The notes below the pieces were generated by a model that saw only the letters and a program-made list of their open reading frames with translations, did not search any database and was not told the origin of the DNA. DNA of 64,000 nt from the NCBI GenBank assembly GCA_947095535.1, contig OX352772.1, positions 229,224,051 to 229,288,050 on the forward strand, given 5' to 3'. A program made the position numbers and the translations under genes. This DNA is from Poecilobothrus nobilitatus. Taxonomy: Eukaryota; Arthropoda; Insecta; Diptera; Dolichopodidae. How positions within the stretch are numbered: the stretch's first letter is position 1; each line of letters starts with the position of its first letter. This document shows, piece after piece, positions 8,131-19,069 of the stretch.

Positions 8131-8688
8131 ATGTTATTGGCCTATACCTACTTTTTAAACGAAGCACATACGGTAAAAATTGTTGTTGGTTTTCATACAG
8201 AATTAATAGAAGCAACAATTTCATTACACCGCATTGGGAAAAATTTAATGTTTATTAATTATGAAAATTGGTTGGAATTTTATCAGCAATATCTACATCC
8301 TAAAAATAAAGTTTCTTGCTTACAATTTGGTATAAAAGCTGGAAAACCACGGTCATTTGTACTAAAAGATGAGGAAATTGATAAATTTCGTAATCTATTT
8401 AATTTTATCTACTTAGTAATGGTTTACAACAAAAATACTGAAAAATACAACAAAAATACTGAAGGTTTACAACAAAAATACTGAAGGATAAAAGAATACG
8501 TAAGAAAATATATTAGAACGTGTGTGGAAAACCAGCAAACTATATTAAAAGATGAAATATACATTGCATTAAACCGGTTTAATGTTCAATGTAATTATTC
8601 TAGATTATTTTTTGAGATTCCATTTTTATTAAAAGAATTAATAGATAAATATTCAAATATCAATCAAAAGAATAAAATGTTAGAATAA
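8131..8688 (+). pseudogene. Uncharacterised Polinton protein with stop inside a short tandem repeat
   Basis: Codons from MLLAYTYFLNEAHTVKI run open to the TGA at 8482-8484. The same frame is then open again to TAA at 8686-8688 and reads RIKEYVRKYIRTCVEN and NYSRLFFEIPFLLKEL, which looks like the rest of the protein. The stop falls in the third unit of a 21/22-nt tandem repeat (8421-8485), so repeat expansion probably created it. Alternatively the 117-codon product is real and the tail is decaying. No known domain is recognised. It follows the protease and ends the plus-strand virion block. Confidence 0.55.
8421..8485. repeat. Three-unit 21/22-bp tandem repeat
   Basis: Units are close to GGTTTACAACAAAAATACTGAA, the middle one reading AAATACAACAAAAATACTGAA. 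The 22-bp third unit shifts phase and exposes a TGA in the reading frame of the surrounding gene. Confidence 0.85.
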
Positions 8689-9035
8689 GATTAAACTGTA
8701 AAATAAATTTATAATAAAAAATTTTAAATAAACTTTATTTACTTTTGTTTTTACAATAAAATATGGCAATAGCAAAAACAACACAATAAATAAACAAAAA
8801 TGTAAAAATTATATTAAACATCTACAATAATACGGATATAATGTGGTTGGTTGCAAATTCTCTTTATAATTGTCCAAAGATTTAGAAACTAGCCCTCTTT
8901 CTACAAAATTACTGTCCATTTGAAATGTTAAAATGTTGAATAACCAGACTTTTTGAGAAAATTAAGTATTTTTTTTATTAATTTGCAGTGTTACTAAGAT
9001 TAGAACTGACAACTGACTGAATAAAAATTCAAATT
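8689..9035. other. Intergenic spacer between virion block and integrase
   Basis: Very A/T-rich. It holds AATAAAATT and AATAAACTTT-like signals near 8700-8735 that could serve as polyadenylation sites for the plus-strand block. No gene is seen. Confidence 0.4.
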
Positions 9036-9086
9036 TTGAAAAGGTATAAAAAGAATGCATTATCTTTATTGGTATTTATTTTAAGA

Positions 9087-10205
9087 ATGGATGTGAAAGA
9101 TTTCTTAGAAAAATACTCATTTACATTATTAGATGAACACAAAACTTATATTTCAAATTTATACAATTATTTAGAAAAAATTGTTGGTAAAGAACAGTAC
9201 AGTTCAAAATATGGTACACATTTTAGTTGCTGTCCTTAGGCTTATAATAATTGTACGTCAGGGCCTGACACTTGTGAATGCTATTTTTGTAATGTCAAAA
9301 GCTCAAATTGTAATGGAAATTCATAGACCAGCAAGGCGTAGATATCCTAGAAGGAAATTCTTACAAAGAGGTTTAAATGATACTTGGCAAATTGATTTAG
9401 TGAAATGATACCATACGCAAAGTTTAATAATGGCTTTAAATATATGTTAACTGCGATAGATATATTTTCTAAATACGCATATGCTGAACCTGTAAAAACA
9501 AAGATTGCTGAAAATGTTTTAAATGCCCTGAAATCAATTTTTGAGCGCGCTAAAGTTATACCCAAAAATATTCACTCTGATCAAGGCAAAGAGTTTTTTA
9601 ATTCACAATTTAAAAACTATATGAGAGAAAAAATAATCAATCACTATCATACATACAGTGAATTAAAAGCATCAATTGTTGAACGATTTAATCGTACAAT
9701 GAAAAATTCTATGTGGAAAAAATTTAGTCTAAATGGAAATTATAAATGGTTATCTATTCTGCAATCAATAATAAAAGATTATAATTCAAGAAAACATTCT
9801 ACAATAAAGCTTCCACCTGAAAAAGTTACGCGAAAAAATGAAAGAAATATATTGAAAAATATATATATGCAACCTAAAATTTTTCAAAAAAGTAAATATA
9901 AGGTTGGTGAATATGTAAGAATAACTAAATATAAAGGTCACTTCGAAAAAGGCTATCAACCAAATTGATCAACTGAAATATTTAAAATTGATAAGATCAA
10001 TAATACCTATCCAGTTACATATCAGTTATCACATTATAAAAATAATCCTATTTCAGGTGGTTTCTACAAAGAGGAACTCAATCCTGTTAAATATCCAAAT
10101 TCTTACCTGGAAGAAAAAATTATTAAAAAACAAGGTAATAAAGTTTTTGTTAAATGGTTAGGGTTCAATGATGATCATAATTCTTGGATTAATAAAAAAA
10201 AATAG
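9087..10205 (+). pseudogene. Retroviral-type integrase with chromodomain, broken
   Basis: Reading starts MDVKDFLEKYSFTLLDEH (ATG 9087). The core follows: Asp in DTWQIDLV (about 9385-9405), Asp in NIHSDQGKEFF (about 9567-9600), and Glu in ASIVERFNRT (about 9670-9700), the DDE triad. After an SH3-like region (YKVGEYVRITKYKGHFEKGY) comes a chromodomain-like end (YLEEKIIKKQ, FVKWLGFNDDHNSWI). Breaks: a TAG at 9237, frame changes near 9315 and at about 9405, and a TGA at 9966 where the duplicate copy at 10561 reads tryptophan. The integrase would insert the element and make the 6-bp duplication, so these breaks should post-date insertion, or insertion used enzyme from another copy. Confidence 0.85.
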
Positions 10206-10292
10206 TATTTAATAAATTTGAACATATTTGATATTTATTTGTGCTATTTATACTAAAATTTTTAAATAAAAATTTAAACATTATATTTCTAA

Positions 10293-10557
10293 TTAATTAT
10301 TAACATTAGATATTTTATATCCATAGGGAAATGAACTACCATCTTCCATAAATTTACGTTTTTCTAACCTTGTTTGATATTTTTTTATTTCAGGAACTGT
10401 GATAACTTTATGCTCTTTATTACGTCGAATATTTTGTGAAAGTATGTATATATCGTTGTCTTCCTTCACATTTAGCACCACTTCTTTAATTGTATTAAAA
10501 TTAATATTTTGGGAGGCTGTATAGTTTAAACAAATTCCTTTAACTTTACAAGCTTTA
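10293..10557 (-). pseudogene. Extra copy of the DNA polymerase B C-terminus
   Basis: The minus strand reads EVVLNVKEDNDIYILSQNIR, then KVITVPEIKKYQTRLEKRKF and PYGYKISNVNN, the same as the end of the frame at 11285-12022. It is cut at about 10557, where the tandem duplication jumps back into integrase sequence. Confidence 0.85.
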
Positions 10558-10560
10558 CAA

Positions 10561-11198
10561 GCGCGCTAAAGTTATACTCAAAAATATTCACTCTGATCAA
10601 GGCAAAGAGTTTTTTAATTCACAATTCCAAAACTATATGAGAGAAAAAGTAATCAATCACTATCATACATACAGTGAATTAAAAGCATCAATTGTTGAAC
10701 GATTTAATCGTACAATGAAAACTTCTATGTGGAAAAAATTTAGTCTAAAAGGAAATTATAAATGGTTATCTGCAATCAATAATAAAAGATTATAATTCAA
10801 AAAAACATTCTACAATAAAGCTTCCACCTCAAAAAGTTACGCGAAAAAATGAAAGAAATATATTGAAAAATATATATATGCAACCTAAAATTTTTCAAAA
10901 AAGTAAATATAAGGTTGGTGAATATGTAAGAATAAGTAAATATAAAGGTCACTTCGAAAAAGGCTATCAACCAAATTGGTCAACTGAAATATTTAAAATT
11001 GATAAGATCAATAATACCTATCCAGTTACATATCAATTATCAGATTATAAAAATAATCCTATTTCAGGTGGTTTCTACAAAGAGGAACTCACTCATTATT
11101 AAAAAACAAGGTAATAAAGTTTTTGTTAAATGGTGATCAATTGAAATGGTTAGGGTTCAATGATGATCATAATACTTGGATTAATAAAAAAAAATAGT
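10561..11198 (+). pseudogene. Partial second copy of the integrase
   Basis: It carries the second Asp (NIHSDQGKEFF) and the Glu motif (ASIVERFNRT) but lacks the first catalytic Asp. After a small deletion the frame is lost near 10770, then reopens at 10863 (MQPKIFQKSKYKVGEYVRIS) and ends KEELTHY because most of the linker to the chromodomain is deleted. It is useful as a reference for decay in the first copy. Confidence 0.8.
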
Positions 11199-11284
11199 AT
11201 TTAATAAATTTGAACATATTTGATATTTATTTGTGCTATTTATACTAAAATTTTTAAATAAAAATTTAAACATTATATTTCTAA

Positions 11285-14200
11285 TTAATTATTAACATTA
11301 GATATTTTATATCCATAGGGAAATGAACTACCATCTTCCATAAATTTACGTTTTTCTAACCTAGTTTGATATTTTTTTATTTCAGGAACTGTGATAACTT
11401 TATGCTCTTTATTACGTCGAATATTTTGTGAAAGTATGTATATATCGTTGTCTTCCTTCACATTTAGCACCGCTTCTTTAATTGTATTAAAATTAATTTT
11501 TTGGGAGGCTGTATAGTTTAAACAAATTCCTTTAACTTTACAAACTAGTTTTTCTTCATTGTCTTTCGTACTGTGAACTTTATATGCATAGTTTTTAGGG
11601 CCTCCATTTAAAAATTCTGTAATGTAACTTCCAACACCATAACATTCTAGTTCATCGGTTATATCTCTTATAAAATCCCCTATTTGGGGTTCATATTCTC
11701 CTGTACGACTTATATATATTACGGAATCAGTGTCATAATATAATACTCTATCTTTTAGTTTTTCTAAAAAACTATATAATTTTAATCGAGCTTGAGTAGT
11801 TGTGTAAGCTGCAATACATACATTTACAGTAGATAATAATTCACCTGCTTCTTCTTTGTACTGCCAATTAACTATAATGTTTTCCTCACTTAGTGGAAGA
11901 GTACCACAAACGTCTATAGATGGATTTGTTAACATTTCATATAAATGCTTAGGTTGATTAATAATTATTTTTTTTTGTAAGTTTTCTCTCCGTTCAAATG
12001 TACACCAAAAAGAATTAAGCATTAATTTTGCAAAAGATCGTAGTCCCTGATAATTTACATTTTCATTAAATTTTAGTTGAATATTTTCATTTCTAAGAAA
12101 ATCCGTTATATACTTCTCTTTCTCTTCCTTTGTTATACAGTTACTAGGCTATTCGGATCCCTGTTGTTTTATTTTTAAAAATTTGTTCATCATTTGTGTG
12201 AAAAGACCATCTGTTTTTGTTACACCATTGTATTGACATATGTTGTAACTCCATATTTCATAAATTTCTAATATTTTATATTTCAATTCAAGAGCTTTTT
12301 AACACTTCATCAATAATCCATGTTCCAAGTAAAGCTCTTTCGTTATCATTTCGTGCGACATAAGAAAAACATTAATTTGTTGTTTTGTTTTACAGATAAT
12401 GGATAGATACTGGATGTGTAAGATTTTCTGGTGGTAAAATTTTACATTTTATAAGTCCATTCAAATCTTTCAAACTTTGTTTAGTACAATTAACGTTTCC
12501 TACATAAACATCTGGATGGCCGACAGGAAATTTTCCATATTTTCAAACCCATGGATATAAAGAACAAATATCTATATATTTTATTTTTTCTCCTTTTTTA
12601 CATTTGTAGTAGTTGTAAACATTATCTGTACGACCACCATAAAAAGAAACCCGAGGTTTTAATGGTGAAAGTTGTACTAATGGATGGTTATTTAAGTAAT
12701 TCATTTTGCTTTTACTTATTTGAGAATAAAAATCACATTCCCACATTTCAATTACACTGTAATCTAATCTTTTCAACCTATCAGATTTTCTAATAGTTCT
12801 ATCATATCGTTCATTCATTGTATCATTTTTAACATCATATAAATATGAATTACGATTACGTGGAAAACAGTTAGGATGACCGTGATAATAACATCCATAA
12901 AATTCAAAAACTTGATTAGTTTCTGAACAAAAACCATCAACTTTTACACCGGCTACGACAGCTTCTTTTTGTTTAACAGCATGTCTAATGTTAATATTCC
13001 GTTTTTCCTCCACCCAAACCAACCATTGAATAGCTGCCTTTGATTGGTTATCTGAATACCTATACCCGTTTTTGGGTATTAAACCAATCGTATCTGGTTT
13101 TAAAAAATTACGTCTAAATGCAAGATTACAAGCAGACGCTATAGTTGTGGCCTCTAGACAAGGTTCAACATTACATTCTCTAAGAAAAAATTCTCTGAAC
13201 TTTAAGCATGATTTCGTTAGTATTGCTACGTCATTTATACAATATTTTACAATATCATTTTCCATATAGAATTCATCATTTTTGTGATCTTCATACCATT
13301 TCAGAAATACTTCACGTTCGTTAGTTTTCATGGTATCTGGGTTATAATATTCAACAGGTGGTAATGGTCCAATATAATTTTTATTTTCCGTTGTATTGAA
13401 GAGATGCGGGAAATATCCTTTTTTCAAATCAATTTGTAAATCAAAAGCCTTTGGTAATTTTGATAATGCCATTGCAAAGTTATTAATTGAGTCTATAAAT
13501 TTTATGTTATCGAATAACATCATGATAATTTTTGAACCTCGCATAATTAGTTTAGTTTTTAAAGAGGTTTTTTCTAATATAATATTTAAAATAAATTGAT
13601 GGTCAAAAGATTGTCCATTATGTGCTATTACCACGACAGTTTTGAATTCTTTTCTTATCTCAATTATGTACATCAGAAATTGCTCTATAATATTTCCCTC
13701 TTTAATTCCTCTTCTTCTAAATTTACATGTTTCACAAAAATATAACGAGGACAACGAAATACATGCGTCACATCTTTGCTCGAAAACACACAAATTTGGT
13801 TCATGTAGTTTAATATCTGATAGAATACCTCTTATGTACTTCTCTCCAAAAGCTTTTTCTTGTTGTATTTCCAAATCGTAAAATATATAAATAAAATTTT
13901 TTAGTTTAGGTTGATTTTTGTTTTGTTGAATAAAACATTTATGATTCTCAGGAACATAGTTACTGCAAATCTTGCAAAAGTATTCACCATATACATGGTT
14001 TCTGTCGGCTCTATAAAGTTTTAAGCAAGACAAACATTTTTTAACTTCGTCACAAATACTGTTGCGTTTTGAACTTGACGCCCTATGGTTATCTAAACAC
14101 ATTCGACCTCGAAATGAACGATTACAATCATTGCATAAAATTTGGTTTAAATTATTAAGACATGGTGGAGAATTTTGACAGCATGGACATGTTCCTGGGC

Positions 14201-15169
14201 ATCTATGATTACTTTTGTTGTTGTATGGAATGTGGCAATCTTCACAATAATAACTGGCGCAAAAGGTTGCAGTCAGCGATTTTATTACGTTGTAGTGATT
14301 TTTATAAAACAACAAATTTAGCATTTTTTCAGATCCAATTTCTTCAAATATTACCTCTCTGCCTATTGCTCCCCATTTGTACACAACAATTTTATAATTT
14401 TTCAAACATTCTTGAAACTTTTTGAGTTCCTGTATTCCATAACCTTTATTTGGAATTTTTACTCATGCATTTTTAGTTAGTTCGGTAGCTTTTAAAGTTT
14501 GTAATTTTCCTGTATCATTACGAATTTTGTGTTTGTAGTTCTTATCATTTTTAGTTTGTGATATTGCCACAATTAAGGCCTGAGGTAGACATAAATTGTT
14601 AATGCAAATTATTCCCTTTCGCTTTAAGCTTTCCTCATCATATGATGAATATTTTTGTGATCTTCCTCTCCCAAATGGTAGCCTTACAGAAGTAACTGAA
14701 AGACAAAATGTATCTGTGCTTAAACCTGTAACATAAAAACAAAATAAAAGTATTAATAATAAAAATAATAATGAAGTATTTATTTAGTAGTTACCTTCAG
14801 AATTACTTTGAAAAATTATTATTTTGATATCATTTCCCATACATCAGAAAATGTTAGATCGCCTGCATTTCTAAAACTTAGCCACCCAGGACCATGTTGC
14901 TGGAAGCTTTCTCCACAGAATGTTAATCCTAACTTATCTAGAGGGTGCAAATCATTTGTAACATTTTGAATTATTTTATACAATGCGTTTTTTATCCAGT
15001 TAACCGGTTCTACATTATTAGGAACTGAATTAATTATAAACTTGGCTTTACGTCCGCTCACGTTAAAACGTTTGACTACTGATGCTGAATCACTTTCAAT
15101 CCTATAAGGAAGTGATTCCATTTCCGGTGAATGATTAAAAAATCTTTCTAATAAAATTTTTTTTGACAT
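11285..15169 (-). pseudogene. Protein-primed-type DNA polymerase B, broken
   Basis: Exon 1 is 14795-15169 (MSKKILLERFFNHSPEME..., GWLSFRNAGDLTFSDVW); a 69-nt intron spans 14726-14794 (GTAACT...TTACAG). The main body to 12543 has Cys/His clusters (CEDC, CPCC, CLSC, CKIC), exonuclease motifs FYDLEIQQ, AHNGQSFDHQFI and YCINDVAIL, and polymerase motif A YIDICSLYPWV. The C-terminal frame 11285-12022 has motif B in altered form (MLNSFWCTFERRE) and motif C LYYDTDSVIY. Breaks: a frameshift near 14810, TGA at 14463-14465, a stop directly after motif A and several more between 12023 and 12542. The intact enzyme would copy the element DNA. Only the C-terminal frame and the long body remain open. Confidence 0.9.
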
Positions 15170-15768
15170 TTTTTATTTTTTTTTTGTATTGACTCGCTTG
15201 CTGCAGCTATTTGACCAAACTACCCAAAACTAATTTAAATATTTCGTTTTTGGAGTAAAAAAAATTTCTTCAAGCAAATATTTGCAACAATGTTTGTAAG
15301 ATGTATGAATTCTAAAAAAGTAATTACAATAAATTCAATTTTAATTAAATATACGTTAGTATATTGTATATATTGCATGCAATTGCATTTGATATAAATT
15401 ATCGAAAAGGAATTTATAGAATAAATTCAGGTTTAAACACAAATATTTTGTTTTTACAGTAAACACCTATCTTCAAACAAAGTATTTGCAACATTGTATT
15501 TTTAATAAATTATATCTTCCTTTTTTTTTTTTTTCTAATTAAAACTACCTACATCTTTTTGAATCTTTCTTTGAAATAGAAAATATTTCAACAATGTAGT
15601 TTGATTTATGAAGCCGAAAGCAGTTACAATAAATTAAAATTTTAATTAATATGCTTTGGTAAATTCTATAGATTTCTAACAATTTTATTTAATATAAATA
15701 CTGTAGAATTCTATAGAAGAAATCATAGTCTTACTTAAAATCAAGCAAAGTAAACAACATAATCAAGC
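15170..15768. promoter_or_regulatory. Divergent intergenic region between polB and the Gln-rich gene
   Basis: About 600 bp separate two diverging genes, so promoters for both should lie here. An old imperfect direct repeat is visible: about 15281-15440 and 15571-15730 share AATATTT...CAACAATGT, AGTTACAATAAATT and AATTCTATAGA-like blocks. Specific promoter motifs cannot be assigned. Confidence 0.35.
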
Positions 15769-16191
15769 ATGGACAACAACACTGAAGACATATTTTTCTT
15801 TACACAACCAACACAGGTTGTGCTTCCACCGAAGAGGAAGAAATCCCAGCATCAGCAACAACCACAACACCAACAAGCTTCACAGCACCAGCAACAATTA
15901 CAGCACCAGCAACAATCCCAACAACAACACCAATCATATGAGCAACCAAAAAGAAAAAGATGTTTGGAATCATTTAATGCAAAAATAAAAAGAAAAACTT
16001 TTTTAAAGGTAAAAGATATGGAGCCAGATGCGCTCTATACAATTAAAAAAGTTAAACTATTACCAACAGTTAATGGACCGTCTTGGATTTTTGAAACAGA
16101 AAATTTCATAATTTTCATACCAAAAACCTATCTGGACCTATTCGAAGATAAGGAATTCCGGGAGGAAATTCAAAAAGCGATCTCTATTTAA
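15769..16191 (+). CDS. Gln/His-rich protein with a conserved C-terminal domain
   Basis: A 140-codon open frame. Residues about 25-65 are a CAG/CAA/CAC-coded Gln-His tract preceded by PPKRKKS. A basic segment follows, then a folded-looking domain (LKVKDMEPDALYTIKKVKLLP, NGPSWIFETENFIIFIPKTY). The beta-rich pattern of the last 70 residues recalls OB-fold nucleic-acid-binding proteins next to polymerases in other elements, and roughly resembles the family-2 gene at 1113/62344. This is inference. It is the rightmost gene of the element. An AATAAA-rich stretch at 16256-16300 may serve polyadenylation. Confidence 0.65.
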   Translation: MDNNTEDIFFFTQPTQVVLPPKRKKSQHQQQPQHQQASQHQQQLQHQQQSQQQHQSYEQPKRKRCLESFNAKIKRKTFLKVKDMEPDALYTIKKVKLLPTVNGPSWIFETENFIIFIPKTYLDLFEDKEFREEIQKAISI

Positions 16192-16403
16192 TTAGAGATA
16201 GCACTGAAAATTTAAAACTGCTTGATGGAACAAGCAATAAACATTTAGCAATTAACCAATAAAATTGTAATAAAAATAAAATTAATAAATAAAAAAAATT
16301 TAATGAAAAAACAAAATTCTGTATTTTACTTGTTAACACTTTTTTTTTGTTTTTAAATTTTTCTTTTTTTACAGCTATTTAGATTATTTATTTTAATTAT
16401 AAA

Positions 16404-16561
16404 CGAGGAAGAATACAGTTGCCTTTGTCAACTCTTAGATACCCGTACGAACCGTTAGTATGTTCACAGCCTGTCACTCTGCTTACAATATTATTTTTTT
16501 AATATTTTAGTATTTTAAAATAATTTGGGTGAATTTTACAATTTCTAGAACTATGGGTTGT

Positions 16562-16592
<31 letters not shown>

Positions 16593-18010
16593 TTATAGAT
16601 ATATTCAAACTATATGTTTATACATTCTTCAAAAGCAAATTCTAACCTTCCACATAACGATTATCAATCCAAAACTTTTTCAAATATTCTATAGTACCAT
16701 TTAATACTAAGCGGTAAATGTATATTAAATTTACTTAGTACAAAATAATAAATATAATTTTAAATATTATATTATATTATATTTAAATATTCCATTGAGA
16801 GAATAATTTCTTATAAGTACAATAAAATACATATATGTATGTAAATACGGCGCTATATAATATACATATATACTCCTATCATTCATTCACTAGTGACATA
16901 TGCGATATGTAAATAAACATGATATTATATAAGTATGTATGTATATCAATATCATATAAATAAAAATTCTTCAAGCAACCGTTATGTTGTTTATTTAATT
17001 ACATTTTTTTGTACTACGCATTATATCCTCAACAATTTCAAATTATCGAATAAAACAAATGCAAAAAATTTGTTGAAGAAATTTGTTAGAAAATTTGAAA
17101 AAATCAAGTAACACTTTCGTCAATTATAAAGTAACCATATATTATTAAATAAAGTTGTTAACAGAAATAAGAGTATAATATTGATGCTTTAATTTTTGTG
17201 TATTACTTCAAAAAAATTTTAACAGGTGTTCAAGTTACAGGTGTCTAAAAATTGGAAATTTTCAGTTTTTGACCCCTTACAGCTCCTAAACGGGGGGCGA
17301 TACAAAAAAAATGTCTGAAATGACTCATACTTATTTTCAAAGATCTAACTTCTGTCAAAATTTCAAGTTTCCAACTTAAACCGTTTAGAAGATAGAAGGG
17401 TTAAAGGATTTTGCAAAATTTTAGTTTCGCATAACGGTAAATTAAGACACCGTATGCCATAAATATATATTTATTGTATACATACTTTTAAAGCTAATAA
17501 AAGCAGTGATCGTTTGGTGTTTTCAAAATGGAGATATACCTAATATAACTTGTGCTATAACAATTTAAATATAGAGCTTTTTTGAACCTTTGGGGAGCTG
17601 TAGCTCCGTAACGGGTGGGGCTACAAAAAAAAGTTATTAAAATGAAAATTAATATTTTTTTGAGATCTATCAGCGGTTAAAATTTCATAGCTCTATTTCA
17701 AAAAAAATGTGGGGATCTAAAAGTTAGGTGTTCGAGAGCTACCCTAAGGCTTGGTCCAAACTCAACCAAAAAAAATAGGGAACCTACAAATCACTCCCAA
17801 AATATTTTGTGTAAATTTCAAGATTCTAGCTTTCTTAGTTTTTGAGTTAGCGTGCTGACGGACGGACGGACGGACGGACATGGTTCAAAAGTCTTAGAAT
17901 TTTTTTCTGATCCGATCCATATCTTTGAAGGTATATCTAGCTCGCTTATTTCGAGGTGTTACAAACGGAGGAGTAATTTTATTATACCCGATCCTATCGT
18001 ACGGGTATAA
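16404..18010. mobile_element. Non-autonomous GGAC-type repeat, copy A (DINE/HINE-like)
   Basis: It runs from CGAGGAAGAATACAG to CGTACGGGTATAA. The sub-terminal sequence ATACCCGTACG near the left end is inverted as CGTACGGGTAT at the right end, where TATACCCG...CGGGTATA can form a hairpin. A (GGAC)n tract lies at about 17861-17880 and a (TA)n tract at 16562-16590. Further copies are at 54920-58443. Sub-terminal inverted repeats, an internal microsatellite and an end hairpin resemble helentron-associated DINE-1-like elements of flies, but the class is not certain. It inserted within the Polinton between the Gln-rich gene and the right terminal repeat. Confidence 0.65.
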
Positions 18011-18296
18011 TAATAGATGTTTAAAAAAATGTTTAATAAAGAGAAAGTAATTACTTATATTTAATAAAAAACGTTTGCATTTTATTTACATTTTTTGTTC
18101 TCAGGCTTTTCAGTTTAAGCTCTGTGAGAGGTATTTGACTATTTTAGAGAGTCATATAAAAAAAAAAAAAAAAATTAGAATAGATGATTCAATATAAGTA
18201 GGCAATGTACTATTATATTTCGTATCACCTAATTAGAACGAAAAAAAGTAAAACGAAAAATTTATTTTTAAAATGAAAATTAGAAAAAATAAGCCT
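18011..18296. other. Non-coding remainder before the right terminal repeat
   Basis: A/T-rich with a poly-A run near 18160-18175. No gene or recognisable site is seen. Confidence 0.4.
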
Positions 18297-18846
18297 TTTT
18301 AACCTTTTTATATGCAACATATATATGTAGATATATATTCTACGTTCTTACTATACTATACTATACCAATCTATTTGCATTCAACTTTTCTTGCCTCTTT
18401 CTTTTTCTACCTTTTTAAAATACTACATAGTAATCTAAACCAGATATTCTGCTAAAAAAAAAAAACGAAGATGCTAATTGTTATTTTGTATTTCTTCCTA
18501 TAGTAAAACTAGTTAACCAACACAAAAAAAAAACACGCATTCCTTAAAGATACACTTTAAAACTAGTTCACCAACATTAAATAACACGTGCTTTAATATT
18601 TACATATAATAGTTTTGCTAACTATTTTCATGTTGACCTATTATAATATACAATCAAAGAGCTCTAAAAGACTTGTTTTACCCCAACTTCTAACAGAATT
18701 CAGGTCACAACACTTCCGGTGTCTCTAAAACTCAAGGTCATTCAAATATAGGTTAACTTGCGTGGGCGTGCGATATGGTTTATTAAAAACTAGGTCGTGC
18801 GATATGGGCTTATTTTTTCCAATGCCAAAGTGCCCCTATACCTACT
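18297..18846. repeat. Right terminal inverted repeat of the complete Polinton
   Basis: Reverse complement of 1389-1932, ending GCCAAAGTGCCCCTATACCT + ACT. The next six bases are the AGTGTC duplication. Confidence 0.88.
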
Positions 18847-18852
18847 AGTGTC
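18847..18852. repeat. Right target-site duplication AGTGTC
   Basis: Identical to 1383-1388. Removing the element and one copy gives a sequence matching the uninterrupted family-2 copy around 62090-62110 on the minus strand. Confidence 0.9.
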
Positions 18853-19010
18853 AACAGATTCTGAATTAAACGAATTAAACAAAGTAGGCTTCTATATTAA
18901 ATTCTTGGGAAGAGACGAACCAAGATGGAACATGGCTCTATTCGAGTTAATACCAATGACGAGTATTGATTCCCAAAAAAAAAAAAATAAAAGAAATTAA
19001 AAAAAAAAAT
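18853..19010 (+). pseudogene. 3' part of the interrupted family-2 gene
   Basis: It continues the gene begun at 1113. The frame reads ELNELNKVGFYIKFLGRDEP, then RWNMALFELIP. The minus-strand copy at 61990-62100 reads ELNKAGFYIKFLGRDEP and the same RWNMALFELIP. Frames across the insertion point do not join cleanly and stops lie just after it in both copies, so small indels or a further intron must be involved. An A-rich tail follows. Confidence 0.6.
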
Positions 19011-19069
19011 TAAAATAAAAAAAACAAAGACCATATTTAATAAAGGAAAAACAAAATTAATTTTAAGTT

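Larger units (their letters stand above)
9545..11560. repeat. Tandem duplication of about 1 kb across the integrase/polymerase junction
   Basis: Unit 1 (about 9545-10560) and unit 2 (10561 to about 11560) both start GCGCGCTAAAGTTATAC and run through integrase core, chromodomain region and the last codons of polB. The join is at ...TTTACAA|GCGCGC near 10560, whereas the intact polB sequence reads TTTACAAACTAG near 11540. Unit 2 has small deletions in the integrase and chromodomain parts. Confidence 0.85.
1389..18846. mobile_element. Complete Polinton/Maverick transposon (nested)
   Basis: About 17,458 bp lie between matching 6-bp duplications. The ends are AGTAGGTATAGGGGCACTTT and its complement. 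Inside are the hallmark genes of the group: FtsK/HerA-type packaging ATPase, adenain-like protease, double-jelly-roll capsid protein, retroviral-type integrase with chromodomain, and protein-primed-type DNA polymerase B. The capsid and packaging genes run as a tightly packed plus-strand block from 2896 to about 8688. Integrase (+) and polymerase (-) converge near 10.2-11.3 kb. Integrase and polymerase are disrupted, so this copy cannot supply its own replication and integration enzymes, although the virion-type genes are open. It inserted into an older Polinton-like gene. Confidence 0.92.

Noticed and set aside
2896..8688. Integrated phage or free virus genome
   Set aside because: Terminal repeats, a 6-bp duplication, introns and surrounding transposons show a Polinton in a eukaryotic chromosome.
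12551..14425. Several plus-strand frames of 65-87 codons
   Set aside because: Antisense shadows of the polymerase B pseudogene.
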